Shown piece after piece: positions 1 through 9,282 of a DNA stretch of 64,000 bases (positions are counted from its first letter, which is position 1; each line of letters opens with the position of its first letter). Source of the stretch: Flavobacterium johnsoniae UW101 (GTDB taxonomy: Bacteria > Bacteroidota > Bacteroidia > Flavobacteriales > Flavobacteriaceae); contig NC_009441.1 of NCBI RefSeq assembly GCF_000016645.1, positions 3,968,001 through 4,032,000 on the forward strand, in the 5' to 3' direction. The notes beneath the pieces are model-generated. The model worked only from the letters and a program-made list of their open reading frames with translations, was not told the DNA's origin and ran no database searches. The translations under genes and the position numbers were made by a program.

Positions 1-1251
1 GCTATTGTAGGTTACAACCGAATTCCTTTTGCAAGAGCAAATACTGCTTATGCATCTGTTGGAAATCAGGAAATGATGACTGCCGCCCTAAACGGACTTG
101 TCGATAAGTATAATCTGCAGGGCCAATTATTAGGTGAAGTTGCCGGAGGCGCTGTAATCAAACATACTTACGATAATAATTTAATCAGAGAGTGTGTAAT
201 GAAAACCGCTCTAGATCCCGCCACTCCTGCCTGCGATTTACAACAGGCCTGCGATACCGGAATTGAAAGTGCAGTTTATATTGCTAATAAAATTGCTTTG
301 GGACAAATTGAATCTGGAATTGCCGGCGGTGTAGATTCCATCAGCGATATACCAATGGCTGTAAGTGAAAAACTAAGGAAAGTTTTGTTAGAAGCCCGTC
401 AGGCAAAATCGCTGGGCGGAAAAATCAAAGCATTTTTAAAATTAAGCCCGAAAGACCTTTCGCCTTTAGTTCCTAAAAATGAAGAACAGCAAACGGGACT
501 TTCAATGGGCGGACATACTGAGATTACGGCAAAATATTATAAAATTTCAAGAGAAGATCAGGATAATTTTGCACTTAAAAGTCATTTGAATATGGCAAAA
601 GCGTATGATGAAGGCTTTTTTAATGATATGATTACGCCCTTTAACGGACTGGAAAAAGATAATAATCTGAGAAAAGACAGCTCGATTGAAAAACTGGCAA
701 AACTAAAACCGGCATTCGATAAAGTAAACGGAACTTTAACTGCCGGAAATTCTACTCCCCTTACTGATGGTGCTTCCTGTATACTTTTAGCGAGTGAAGA
801 ATGGGCAAAAGAACGCGGACTTCCTATTTTGGCATATATTACTTTTGCTGAAGCTGCAGCGATAGAATATGTAAAAAATCAACAAAATCTTTTGCTGGCA
901 CCTTTATTTGCAGCAAGCCGAATGCTTGAAAAAGCTGAATTAAATTTGCAGGATTTTGATTATTATGAAATTCATGAAGCTTTTGCTGCACAAGTATTGG
1001 CAACTTTAAAAATTTGGGAAAGCCCGGAATTAAGTGCAGAGTTAGGCTTAAAGAAAACACTTGGTGCAATAGACCGCGAAAAATTAAATGTAAAAGGAAG
1101 CAGTCTTGCAGCCGCACACCCTTTTGCAGCAACTGGAGGCAGAATAATTGGCGTAATGGCAAAATTACTAAACGAAAAAGGTTCAGGTCGAGGATTTGTT
1201 TCGATTTGTGCTGCTGGCGGACAAGGTGTTACGATGATAATCGAAAAGTAA
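1..1251 (+). CDS. Thiolase (acetyl-CoA C-acyltransferase), 5' end cut by window edge
   Basis: Thiolase-superfamily enzyme acting on acyl-CoA in the cytoplasm, probably beta-oxidation or acetoacetyl-CoA metabolism. The frame is open to base 1, and the residues before the first internal Met (VGYNRIPFARANTAYASVGN) match the start region of FadI-like thiolases, so the N-terminus lies outside the window and Met at base 73 is not the start. Visible landmarks: the nucleophile-Cys region (LQQACDTGIESA), the EIHEAFAAQ motif, where His replaces the usual Asn, AAHPFAATGGR with the active-site His, and CAAGGQG near the C-terminus with the second catalytic Cys. A hairpin terminator follows. Family assignment is secure; chain-length preference and any fadJ-type partner upstream cannot be judged. 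Confidence 0.9.
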   Translation, partial: AIVGYNRIPFARANTAYASVGNQEMMTAALNGLVDKYNLQGQLLGEVAGGAVIKHTYDNNLIRECVMKTALDPATPACDLQQACDTGIESAVYIANKIALGQIESGIAGGVDSISDIPMAVSEKLRKVLLEARQAKSLGGKIKAFLKLSPKDLSPLVPKNEEQQTGLSMGGHTEITAKYYKISREDQDNFALKSHLNMAKAYDEGFFNDMITPFNGLEKDNNLRKDSSIEKLAKLKPAFDKVNGTLTAGNSTPLTDGASCILLASEEWAKERGLPILAYITFAEAAAIEYVKNQQNLLLAPLFAASRMLEKAELNLQDFDYYEIHEAFAAQVLATLKIWESPELSAELGLKKTLGAIDREKLNVKGSSLAAAHPFAATGGRIIGVMAKLLNEKGSGRGFVSICAAGGQGVTMIIEK

Positions 1252-1267
1252 TTATTTTTGATATTAA

Positions 1268-1300
1268 AAACCCGGCAGATTTTAAAAACCTGCCGGGTTT
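1268..1300. terminator. Bidirectional hairpin terminator between thiolase and azoR
   Basis: Eleven-base arms AAACCCGGCAG / CTGCCGGGTTT with an 11-base loop lie between the stop codons of two convergent genes. The A and T flanks let it work on both strands, although the T run is short. Confidence 0.65.
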
Positions 1301-1342
1301 ACTACATACGAGAATGTTCAACCGTCGTAATTATAGTTTATC

Positions 1343-1954
1343 TTAAAAAGCAAATTCTTCTACAGAAGATAAGGCTTTTGGTAAAGCATTTTCGGCAAAA
1401 TCAGGAATTGCAGTTCCTTCTACACGAAAAGTAGTAACATCCGTCATTCCTAAAAAACCAAATACCGCTCGAAGATACGATTCTGAAAAATCGTAGCTTT
1501 TGTATGGTCCTTCAGAAAAAATAGCACCAGATGCAATTGATAAATACACTTTTTTATCAGTTACCAATCCTTTTGGTCCTTCGGCACTGTAACTAAAAGT
1601 TTTTCCTGCTCTCGCAATCTGATCAATCCAGCCTTTTAAAACAGCCGGAATACCAAAATTGTACAAAGGCACACCAATTACAATTACATCCGATTCTAAT
1701 AAAGTTTTTATTGCTTCATTTGAATATTTTAATGCTTCTTTCTGTTCCGGAGTATGAGTTTCCTCAGGAGCATATACAGCACTTATATGCGAATTAGTCA
1801 AATATGGTAAAGGTGTTTTAGTAAGGTCAAGAGTTTTTACTTCAGTTTCAGGATTTCCTGCAGTTAATTTTTCAATAACAGCATTCGACAGCTGATTACT
1901 AAATGAAGTATCACCATTGGTACTGGTAATTATGCGTAGAATTTTTTGGCTCAT
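1343..1954 (-). CDS. azoR: FMN-dependent NADH-azoreductase / quinone reductase
   Basis: Flavodoxin-fold (Flavodoxin_2) FMN enzyme that reduces quinones and azo compounds with NAD(P)H in the cytoplasm, a typical AzoR of about 200 residues. The N-terminus (KILRIITSTNGDTSFSNQLS) has the phosphate-binding loop after the first strand. The central PLYNFGIPAVLKGWIDQI and GKTFSYSAEGPKGL segments are the conserved FMN and substrate regions of the family. It is divergent from an HxlR regulator and shares a 107-bp intergenic region holding a strong inverted repeat, so it is very probably the regulator's target. Regulation by electrophile or quinone stress is inferred from the known Bacillus YodB/AzoR1 system. 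Confidence 0.88.
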   Translation of the reverse strand: MSQKILRIITSTNGDTSFSNQLSNAVIEKLTAGNPETEVKTLDLTKTPLPYLTNSHISAVYAPEETHTPEQKEALKYSNEAIKTLLESDVIVIGVPLYNFGIPAVLKGWIDQIARAGKTFSYSAEGPKGLVTDKKVYLSIASGAIFSEGPYKSYDFSESYLRAVFGFLGMTDVTTFRVEGTAIPDFAENALPKALSSVEEFAF

Positions 1955-1979
1955 AATTTATATAATTTGTTTTACGATA

Positions 1980-1997
1980 CAAACTTATCTACATTTG
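1980..1997. promoter_or_regulatory. Divergent -7 boxes for azoR and the HxlR gene
   Basis: Two matches to the Bacteroidota -7 consensus TAnnTTTG lie back to back: TAAGTTTG on the minus strand (1987 to 1980, towards azoR) and TACATTTG on the plus strand (1990-1997, towards the regulator). No well-spaced TTG at -33 is visible for either, so both remain tentative. Confidence 0.4.
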
Positions 1998-2012
1998 CTA
2001 TCTCTTTTATAG

Positions 2013-2050
2013 TACTATCCTCAAGGATAGCGCTTTCATTGAGGATAGTA
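2013..2050. promoter_or_regulatory. Probable HxlR operator (12-bp inverted repeat)
   Basis: TACTATCCTCAA (2013-2024) and its exact reverse complement TTGAGGATAGTA (2039-2050) are separated by 14 bases. A third half site, AGGATA (2024-2029), forms an inner palindrome with TATCCT (2016-2021). The site sits just upstream of the putative azoR -7 box and 12 bases before the regulator's start codon, where one bound dimer could repress both genes. Confidence 0.7.
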
Positions 2051-2061
2051 ACATAATTAGT

Positions 2062-2433
2062 ATGAAAACAAAAGGTGAACTAACAAAAGAAATGGACTGT
2101 CAGCCGGAAGAATGTCTTGCTGCATTATTACCCGTAAGAGATGCTCTGGAAGTTTTAAGCGGCAGATGGAAACTCCCAATTTTAATTGCCTTATCAAACA
2201 GACCGAAACGTTTCAAGGAAATTTCTAAAGACATAAACGGAATTACTGATAAAATGCTTTCTAAAGAACTGAAAGATCTGGAAATAAACAAACTGGTTAC
2301 CAGAACAGTTTATGACACCTTTCCGCCAACTGTTGAGTACGCCAGAACAGAACACAGTCATACTTTGTATAATGTTATAAGTGCATTAAACGAATGGGGA
2401 ACTTTGCACCGAAAAGAAATTATAGGCAAGTAA
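2062..2433 (+). CDS. HxlR-family winged-helix regulator with N-terminal cysteines
   Basis: A 123-residue MarR-like HxlR DNA-binding protein. The core (VLSGRWKLPILIALSNRPKRF, then ISKDINGITDKMLSKELKDL) is the typical winged helix with the conserved GRWK and MLS..L motifs. Cys13 and Cys18 lie just before the first core helix, the region where quinone- and electrophile-sensing HxlR proteins (YodB, HypR, QorR) carry their redox Cys. The gene is divergent from azoR, and its start lies 12 bases after the operator-like repeat, suggesting autoregulation. The ATG at 2062 is preferred; a second Met at residue 11 would still keep both cysteines. Confidence 0.9.
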   Translation: MKTKGELTKEMDCQPEECLAALLPVRDALEVLSGRWKLPILIALSNRPKRFKEISKDINGITDKMLSKELKDLEINKLVTRTVYDTFPPTVEYARTEHSHTLYNVISALNEWGTLHRKEIIGK

Positions 2434-2571
2434 ACTATTGAATTACAGAAGAAATTAATCTGTATCGAAAAACTTTATACCTCTGTTTCGTAGTAAATCT
2501 GCACCTTTTGAAGTCCTCAATCGATATCGTAAAGAAATTTTAGTAAAACAAATAATTATACAGAAATAGAC

Positions 2572-2579
2572 TAAATTTG
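2572..2579 (+). promoter_or_regulatory. -7 promoter box of the secreted dehydrogenase gene
   Basis: TAAATTTG matches TAnnTTTG and lies 32 bases before the start codon at 2612, giving a short leader. No convincing -33 TTG is visible. Confidence 0.4.
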
Positions 2580-2611
2580 ATTACCCAAATCACTAAAATT
2601 TCTGAATAATT

Positions 2612-5530
2612 ATGAAAAAAAGTTTACATTTTAACATTAAGAAGCACTTTTTTAGTTATTTCTTACTGATTTCTGCTTTATTAATTTCAACTCAATCTTA
2701 TTCTCAATACATCACCCAAAACCTTGCTCCCACTGCTGTCATAAAAGAAGGACTTGCATTGGAACAAGCTCCAGACGGAAGAATTTTTATTGCAGAAAGA
2801 GCCGGAATTGTCAAAGTTTTTCAAAACAATACGGTATCGACAGTTTTTACAGTAACTACATTAACAGATGCTGAACAAGGTTTACTTGGGCTCACACTTC
2901 ACCCCAACTTTGCCGCAAACGGTTATATTTATGTTTTCTATGCCATTAACGATGGTGTGGTAAGACATAGAATTGAAAGAATCAAAATCGACACTAATAA
3001 TCAGGTTGTCAGCAGACAGGAAATTTTACTTTTAGAGCCTATTGGCGGCGGATTTCACAATGGAGGCGATTTAAAATTTTTCAACGGCTATCTTTATGTA
3101 ACCGTTGGAGACAGTCAGCAGGCTTCAAATTCGCAGGATTTAGATACCTACAAAGGTAAAATTCTTCGTTTAACTGAAGACGGACAGCCGGCGCCGGGAA
3201 ATCCATTTTACGGAAGCGGTTCTGTACAAAGACAAAGCATCTGGGTTTATGGTTTTAGAAATCCATGGCGATTGGTTGCTAATGAAACAGCCAATAAATT
3301 GTTTGTTTTAGATGTTGGAACTTCATGGGAAGAAGTAAACGAAATAAGCAATCCTTCTATTCGCAATTATGCATGGGGACATCCGCAGGGAGGCGATGGA
3401 AAACAAACTGAAATCAATCTTTTTACCAATCCAATTTTTACCTACGCAACAGGAAGTATTGGAAATGCTTTAACAAACGGCGTACTTTATAATCCGGCAA
3501 TCTCTCGTTATCCTAATCTTCAGGGGAAATTTATAATTAAGGATTATGTTCGAACAGAAATACGATCATTTGATCCTAATATTGCCGATCCGGTTTCTAC
3601 AGTGTTCTTTACCGCACCGCAGCAGCAGGCACTCGGAATGATGTTAGGCAACGATGGCTATATTTATTACTGTGCTTATGGAAATAACGGCTCGTTAATT
3701 AAACTTGATTATATTGAAACAGCGGCTCCTACAATTGTTAATCATCCTGTTTCTCAATCTATAATGGAAACCAATCCTGTAACTTTTTCAGTTTCGGCAA
3801 GTGGTACAGGATTAACTTATCAATGGCAGTTTAACAATGCTAATATAAACGGAGCAACTGCAGCAACCTATACAATTCCGAGTGTTACAAATGCAAATGC
3901 CGGAAATTACAGAGTTATTGTCACAAATACTGCCGGAAATACAACCAGTAATCCCGCCGTTTTAACTGTTACGCCATTTAGTAATGCGCCAACTGTATCT
4001 ATTATTTCTCCTTTACCAGCATTAAAATGGAATGCCGATGATGTTGTTGCTTTTGAAGCCACGGCATCAGATGTTGAAGACGGAACTTTACCAGCAAGTG
4101 CATTTTCATGGAATATTGATCTTTTTCACGAAGACATTCCCGGAGCCGGACACTCACATCCGGGCGCGAGTCCGCAAGGCGTAAAATCAGGAAATTTTAC
4201 AGCTTCAAATCAAGGAGAAAAAACGCCAAATGTATGGTATCGATTTACCGTAAAAGTAACCGATAGTAATGGTTTAACAGGAACTGCTTTTGTAGACATT
4301 AAACCCAATTTAGTTAATGTTACAGCGGCAAGTTCGCCAGTTCCGCTTAATTTAGAATTCAACCAAAAACCAGTAACCTCGCCTTCAACAAAACAAGTTG
4401 TGGCAAATGCTGCTTTACAAACTTTAAATGCACCTACACCACAATATATTGGAAATATCCGCTATGATTTTGACCATTGGAGCCAGGGAGGAAATGCCAA
4501 TCAAACATTTAAAGCTCCTGCCACAGGAACAATAACATACACAGCATTTTATACTGAAACAGTTCTTCAAAATGCACCTTATCAAGGATTAATTGCCCAA
4601 ATTCCGGGTATTATTGAAGCTGAAAATTATGATGTAGGCCCAGGTGCTTTTCTGGATAAAAACGGCGGCGGAGATACAGCTTACAGACCGGGTGACGGAG
4701 TAGGAACTGAAGTCTGCAACGAAGGCGGTTTTAATCTTGCCTATGTTGCAAAAGATGAATGGCTGAAATATACTGCAAAAGTAAATACAACCGGAAATTA
4801 TACTATAAACCTAAGAGTTGCCACGCCATATAATACCCGAAAATTACATCTTGAAGTTGATGGTGTAAATGTTACCGGAGTCGTGAATATTCCAAATACT
4901 GGAGGTTTCCAGAACTGGCAGACTGTTGCAATTCCAAATATTCCATTAACGCAGGGCAATCACGTTATTACTTTATATTTTGATGAAAACGACACGAATG
5001 TAAATAAAATGGAGTTTGTATTATCAGGAAGTACAACCACTCCTATCGCCGACTATGAAGTAACGCCTCAAATGGGCTGTATAAATACGCCTGTAACTTT
5101 TACATCAGTTTCAGTAGGAACGGTAGACAATTATCTTTGGAATTTTGGCGAAGGCGCTCAGCCGGCAACCGCAGCCGGAATTGGACCGCATACGGTGATT
5201 TACGGCACCGAAGGAACAAAAACAGTTTCATTAACAGTCAGCAATTCTATTGGAAGCAATACAAAAAACAATTCTCCTTTTGAGGTGCATAATTGTAATT
5301 TGGGTGTCGAAAATCCAAATGAAGAATCAAACAGGATTATTGTTTATCCAAATCCGTCAAAAGGATTATTTCATTTGTCAAAAGAATTAGAGTGGACCGT
5401 GTTTTCTGTTTCTGGAAGTAAAATTAAAGAAGGCAGAGGAAACGAAATCTCAATTTCTGAACAGGCATCCGGAATTTATTTCTTAAAAACAAATGCATCA
5501 GCTAAAGCAATAATAATCAGCAAACAATAA
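2612..5530 (+). CDS. Secreted PQQ-type sugar dehydrogenase with Ig, PKD and CBM6 modules, T9SS cargo
   Basis: A 972-residue exported multidomain protein. Residues 1-32 are a signal peptide ending ...STQSYSQ. Residues about 40-370 are a glucose/sorbosone dehydrogenase-type six-blade propeller (ALEQAPDGRIFIAERAG, GLLGLTLHPNFAANGYIYVF, GGGFHNGGDLKF, VYGFRNPWR), a family that uses PQQ to oxidise sugars. Residues about 373-453 are an Ig-like domain, 455-570 a cadherin/PKD-like region, about 655-805 a CBM6 carbohydrate-binding module (IPGIIEAENYDVGPGAF), and 812-895 a PKD domain (GCINTPVTFTSVS). The C-terminus from about 905 is a type A T9SS sorting domain (IIVYPNPSKGLFHL). It is probably surface-attached or released, acting on polysaccharide-linked sugars. 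The substrate is unknown and the gene appears to stand alone. Confidence 0.88.
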   Translation: MKKSLHFNIKKHFFSYFLLISALLISTQSYSQYITQNLAPTAVIKEGLALEQAPDGRIFIAERAGIVKVFQNNTVSTVFTVTTLTDAEQGLLGLTLHPNFAANGYIYVFYAINDGVVRHRIERIKIDTNNQVVSRQEILLLEPIGGGFHNGGDLKFFNGYLYVTVGDSQQASNSQDLDTYKGKILRLTEDGQPAPGNPFYGSGSVQRQSIWVYGFRNPWRLVANETANKLFVLDVGTSWEEVNEISNPSIRNYAWGHPQGGDGKQTEINLFTNPIFTYATGSIGNALTNGVLYNPAISRYPNLQGKFIIKDYVRTEIRSFDPNIADPVSTVFFTAPQQQALGMMLGNDGYIYYCAYGNNGSLIKLDYIETAAPTIVNHPVSQSIMETNPVTFSVSASGTGLTYQWQFNNANINGATAATYTIPSVTNANAGNYRVIVTNTAGNTTSNPAVLTVTPFSNAPTVSIISPLPALKWNADDVVAFEATASDVEDGTLPASAFSWNIDLFHEDIPGAGHSHPGASPQGVKSGNFTASNQGEKTPNVWYRFTVKVTDSNGLTGTAFVDIKPNLVNVTAASSPVPLNLEFNQKPVTSPSTKQVVANAALQTLNAPTPQYIGNIRYDFDHWSQGGNANQTFKAPATGTITYTAFYTETVLQNAPYQGLIAQIPGIIEAENYDVGPGAFLDKNGGGDTAYRPGDGVGTEVCNEGGFNLAYVAKDEWLKYTAKVNTTGNYTINLRVATPYNTRKLHLEVDGVNVTGVVNIPNTGGFQNWQTVAIPNIPLTQGNHVITLYFDENDTNVNKMEFVLSGSTTTPIADYEVTPQMGCINTPVTFTSVSVGTVDNYLWNFGEGAQPATAAGIGPHTVIYGTEGTKTVSLTVSNSIGSNTKNNSPFEVHNCNLGVENPNEESNRIIVYPNPSKGLFHLSKELEWTVFSVSGSKIKEGRGNEISISEQASGIYFLKTNASAKAIIISKQ

Positions 5531-5622
5531 TTTCATTTTATAAGATTTTTATATTAAATTTAGGGTTCTAAAGTACTGTTACTTTTAAAATTTTGCATGA
5601 ATTCATTTTAAACCGCTGAAAA

Positions 5623-7533
5623 ATGATGGAGTCAAAAATACCCGAAGGCCCGCTTGCCGAAAAATGGAATACTTATAAAGCAAAAGCTAAACTCGTAAAT
5701 CCGGCCAACCGAAAAAAATTAAACATAATTGTTGTTGGCACCGGACTTGCGGGAGCTTCCTGCGCAGCCTCTTTGGCCGAACAGGGTTACAATATAAAAT
5801 CATTCTATTTTCAGGATTCAGCCAGAAGAGCCCATTCTGTTGCCGCTCAAGGCGGTGTTAATGCTGCCAAAAATTACAAAAACGATGGTGACAGTGTTTT
5901 CAGAATGTTTTATGATACCATAAAAGGCGGCGATTTCAGGTCCCGCGAAGCTAATGTGTACCGCTTAGCCGAATGTTCTGCTGCCTTAATAGATCATGCT
6001 GTGGCACAAGGCGTTCCCTTTGCCAGAGAATATGCCGGATATTTAAACAATCGTTCCTTTGGCGGTGTTCAGGTTTCCAGAACTTTTTATGCACGCGGAC
6101 AGACTGGACAACAGCTTTTATTAGGTGCTTATCAGGCTTTGATGAGACAGGTTTCATTAGAAAAAGTAAGCCTGCATACCCGTCATGAAATGCTTGATTT
6201 AGTTGTAATTGACGGAAAAGCAAAAGGAATTATTGCGCGAAATCTTGAAACCGGAGAACTCGAACGCCACGCTGCAGATGCTGTTGTCTTAGCATCCGGA
6301 GGCTACGGAAAAGTATATTATCTCTCTACATTAGCAATGGGCTGTAACAGTTCTGCTATTTGGAGAGCTCATAAAAAAGGTGCCTACATGGCTGGTGTAA
6401 GCTGGATTCAGTTTCACCCTACTTCACTGCCCCAGCACGGAACCAATCAATCGAAACTTACTTTAATGTCAGAATCGCTTCGTAATGACGGACGTATCTG
6501 GGTTCCCAAAACAGCTGCAGATGACCGGCTTCCAAATTCAATTCCCGAAGAAGAACGCGATTATTATCTGGAACGACGTTATCCTTCTTTTGGCAATCTT
6601 GCTCCCAGAGATATTTCATCGCGTGCCGCAAAAGAAAGAATCGATGCCGGACATGGTGTCGGCCCAATGAAAAATGCTATTTATCTGGATTTCTCCGATG
6701 CTATAAAAGCGCAGGGAAAAGATAAAATAGAAGCCAAATACGGTAATCTTTTTGCGATGTACGAAAAGATTACCGGAATCAACGCTTACAAAGAACCCAT
6801 GCTCATTTCTCCTTCGGCTCATTTTACTATGGGCGGACTTTGGGTTGATTATGAATTAATGACCACAATTCCAGGTTTATTTGCTCTTGGAGAAGCTAAT
6901 TTTTCAGATCATGGTGCCAATCGGCTTGGTGCCAATTCATTACTTCAAGCCTGTGTAGACGGTTATTTTATTGCTCCTTATACCATTCCAAATTATTTAG
7001 CCGGAGAATTAAATACTCCTAAAGCTGCTATTACACATCCCGCTTTTGATGAAGCGGAAAACGCTGTCAGAAAACAATTGGATAAATTTCTAAACAGCAA
7101 AGGAACACTTAGTGCTGATTATTTTCATAAAACTATCGGCAGGCTTTTGTATGAAAAATGCGGTTTATCCAGAAGCCGAAAAAGCCTCGAAGAAGCAATT
7201 GAAGGGATTAAAATCTTAAAAACTTCTTTTGAGAATGAGCTTTTAATTACCGGAGATGATACTTTAAACAGCGAATTAGAAAAAGCAGGACGAATAGCCG
7301 ATTATCTCGAATTAGCCGAATTAATGTGCTACGATGCCCTGCAGAGAGAAGAATCCTGCGGTGCGCATTTTAGAGAAGAATACCAAACCGCCGATGGTGA
7401 AGCGGTTCGGAATGACGCTGAGTTCTGCTACGTTTCGGCCTGGGAATGGCAGGGAAAAGATAAGCCTCAAAAATTACATAAAGAACCTCTTGTGTTTGAA
7501 GCTGTTGAACTTACTGTTAGAAGCTATAAATAA
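5623..7533 (+). CDS. sdhA: Succinate dehydrogenase / fumarate reductase flavoprotein subunit
   Basis: 636 residues, the length of the Bacteroidota and B. subtilis-like SdhA/FrdA. It oxidises succinate to fumarate using covalently bound FAD and sits on the inner face of the membrane through the complex. Visible: the dinucleotide-binding motif [19 protein letters not shown] (about 37-55), [12 protein letters not shown] with the FAD-linking His71, the substrate region [12 protein letters not shown], and [26 protein letters not shown] gives two possible starts. sdhB follows after 101 bp. Unusually, no cytochrome b (SdhC) gene lies upstream: the preceding gene is the unrelated secreted dehydrogenase, only 92 bp away. 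Confidence 0.95.
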   Translation: MMESKIPEGPLAEKWNTYKAKAKLVNPANRKKLNIIVVGTGLAGASCAASLAEQGYNIKSFYFQDSARRAHSVAAQGGVNAAKNYKNDGDSVFRMFYDTIKGGDFRSREANVYRLAECSAALIDHAVAQGVPFAREYAGYLNNRSFGGVQVSRTFYARGQTGQQLLLGAYQALMRQVSLEKVSLHTRHEMLDLVVIDGKAKGIIARNLETGELERHAADAVVLASGGYGKVYYLSTLAMGCNSSAIWRAHKKGAYMAGVSWIQFHPTSLPQHGTNQSKLTLMSESLRNDGRIWVPKTAADDRLPNSIPEEERDYYLERRYPSFGNLAPRDISSRAAKERIDAGHGVGPMKNAIYLDFSDAIKAQGKDKIEAKYGNLFAMYEKITGINAYKEPMLISPSAHFTMGGLWVDYELMTTIPGLFALGEANFSDHGANRLGANSLLQACVDGYFIAPYTIPNYLAGELNTPKAAITHPAFDEAENAVRKQLDKFLNSKGTLSADYFHKTIGRLLYEKCGLSRSRKSLEEAIEGIKILKTSFENELLITGDDTLNSELEKAGRIADYLELAELMCYDALQREESCGAHFREEYQTADGEAVRNDAEFCYVSAWEWQGKDKPQKLHKEPLVFEAVELTVRSYK

Positions 7534-7634
7534 ATGGTGAATGGTGAATTGTAAATTATTAATTAACAATCCACAAGTTCAATTTAAAACCCACCAGTAA
7601 TTCATAATTAACAATTTATAATTAATAATTAGCT

Positions 7635-8381
7635 ATGAAACTCTTTCTAAAAATATGGCGTCAGTTTGATACTTCTTCTAAAGGAGAAATGGTAGATTAT
7701 GAATTAGACGGTGTTTCAGAACACATGTCTTTTCTCGAAATGCTGGATCTTTTAAACGAATCTTTAATTCAGAAAAAAGAACGTGTAATTGAATTCGATC
7801 ACGACTGCCGTGAAGGAATCTGCGGTCAATGCGGCGTTATGATTAACGGAAGAGCCCACGGACCTTTAAAAAACACTACAACCTGCCAGCTTCACATGAG
7901 AAGTTTTAAAGACGGCGAAACGATTTATATTGAACCTTTTAGAGCAAAAGCATTTCCGGTTTTACGAGATTTAAAAATCGATCGAAGCGCTTTTGATGCC
8001 ATTATCCGTTCCGGCGGTTTTATTGGCGCTTCAACCGGACAGGCGCCAGAAGCCAACAGTATTCCAATATCTTTTGAAACTGCTGAAGCTTCTTTTGATG
8101 CCGCCGCCTGCATTGGATGCGGTGCGTGTGTAGCTTCTTGCAAAAATGCAAGTGCAGCTTTATTTGTCGGGGCTAAAATAACGCATTTGGCTTTGCTTCC
8201 TCAGGGAAAAGTCGAAGCTTCAAAAAGAGCTATTACGATGGTAAAACAAATGGATGCAGAAGGTTTTGGGAATTGTTCTGATACAAGAGCCTGCGAAATC
8301 GAATGCCCGCAGGGAATTTCGGTGCTTTCAATTGCTAAAATGAATTTAGAATACATGAAAGCTTTGACTTTTAGAAAGTAA
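7635..8381 (+). CDS. sdhB: Succinate dehydrogenase / fumarate reductase iron-sulfur subunit
   Basis: A 248-residue SdhB/FrdB that passes electrons from the flavoprotein to the membrane quinone site. The N-terminal ferredoxin domain has Cys58, Cys63, Cys66 and Cys84 for [2Fe-2S]. The C-terminal domain has [11 protein letters not shown] (159-169) and Cys214/220/224 for the [4Fe-4S] and third clusters. It is co-directional with sdhA. The 101-bp gap is very AT-rich and carries two direct copies of AATTAACAAT (7561-7570 and 7606-7615). A palindromic repeat element follows the stop. No membrane-anchor gene follows either. Confidence 0.95.
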   Translation: MKLFLKIWRQFDTSSKGEMVDYELDGVSEHMSFLEMLDLLNESLIQKKERVIEFDHDCREGICGQCGVMINGRAHGPLKNTTTCQLHMRSFKDGETIYIEPFRAKAFPVLRDLKIDRSAFDAIIRSGGFIGASTGQAPEANSIPISFETAEASFDAAACIGCGACVASCKNASAALFVGAKITHLALLPQGKVEASKRAITMVKQMDAEGFGNCSDTRACEIECPQGISVLSIAKMNLEYMKALTFRK

Positions 8382-8401
8382 TTATGAAGTTAAAAAATGA
8401 A

Positions 8402-8480
8402 TTTCTCGCAAAGACGCAGAGCCGCAAAGTTTTAAAACTTAAAAAAGAAGATCTTTGCGAATCTGCGTCTTTGCGAGATA
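8402..8480. repeat. Palindromic intergenic repeat (GCAAAGACGCAGA type)
   Basis: A perfect 17-bp inverted repeat, TCTCGCAAAGACGCAGA (8404-8420) against 8462-8478, with inner partly complementary CGCAAAG and CTTTGCG copies. A half copy of the same sequence is at about 49587-49612. It lies between the convergent sdhB and dapB-like genes and could also act as a terminator, but its relatives elsewhere show it belongs to a dispersed family. Confidence 0.75.
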
Positions 8481-8532
8481 AAAATATATTTTGATTTCGT
8501 TTAGAAGGACAAAAACAATTCATTAAAAAATC

Positions 8533-9282
8533 TTAAATCGCAAAATAAGGCGTCAAAATATCTTCAAAATTGTAAAGTCCTTTTTTCTTGTCTTTTAAAT
8601 TCTCAGCTACAAAAACGACTCCGTTTCCAAAGGCTTCTCTTGAAATCGATTCATGAATTAAACGAACCGTTTGATACGGAAATCCGAAGATAACTTCATG
8701 TTTTCCAACTATTCCTCCCGCTCTTACCGAATTGATGTTTTCTTTTTCAACATCAAGCGCTTCGGCTATTTTTAAAGCGGTCCCCGATGTGCCTTGTTTT
8801 TTCTTAAAATGTTCTTCATTTACTTCAATATCAACCCAAGGGGCAATTTTCTTTAAAAACTTGGCCGCAAACAATAAATAATTGACTCCTAATGTGATAT
8901 TTGGCGACCAGAAAACGGTTGTTTTATTCGATAATTTTTTGAGTAGTTTTAATTCATTTTCTTCATAATGTGAAATTGCAGAAATAATTTTAACGTTGTT
9001 TAATGCCGCCGATTCTCCATAAGTGTAAATTCCTTCATTTGATGAAAAATCAATAATAACATCAACCGGATGTTTTTCCAGTAATTCCTCTATACTTGTA
9101 GTGGCACTTGAATAAATTAATCCGGGTTCTTCTGACTCGACTCCAAAAAATTCCGGAACTGATCTGTGTTCTAAAACTTTACTTTGTCTTAAAACCCACT
9201 CCAGAGAGAATTTTTTGTTTTCCAGTAATATTGACGCTACTGATTTTCCAGTCTTTCCAAATCCGATTAATCCTATTTTCAT
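8533..9282 (-). CDS. dapB: Divergent 4-hydroxy-tetrahydrodipicolinate reductase (DapB) homologue
   Basis: A 249-residue Rossmann-fold protein of the DapB family, the NAD(P)H-dependent reductase of lysine and diaminopimelate synthesis. The start at 9282 (MKIGLIGFGKTGKS) puts the GxGxxG-like motif at the N-terminus, as in the family. A longer in-frame reading to 9348 adds an unlikely AT-rich leader. The active-site stretch reads EEHFKKKQGTSGTALKIAE: the first catalytic His and a Lys are kept, but the second His of the usual HH pair is Phe and the DAPSGTA loop is shortened. VRAGGIVGKHEVIFG is the dimer and active-site region. Whether this is the housekeeping DapB or a paralogue with another substrate cannot be told here. 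Confidence 0.8.
   Translation of the reverse strand: MKIGLIGFGKTGKSVASILLENKKFSLEWVLRQSKVLEHRSVPEFFGVESEEPGLIYSSATTSIEELLEKHPVDVIIDFSSNEGIYTYGESAALNNVKIISAISHYEENELKLLKKLSNKTTVFWSPNITLGVNYLLFAAKFLKKIAPWVDIEVNEEHFKKKQGTSGTALKIAEALDVEKENINSVRAGGIVGKHEVIFGFPYQTVRLIHESISREAFGNGVVFVAENLKDKKKGLYNFEDILTPYFAI

Noticed and set aside
8402-8480. Simple rho-independent terminator
   Set aside because: The stem is long and perfect but has no T run, and half copies recur elsewhere, so it is better described as a dispersed repeat that may also stop transcription.
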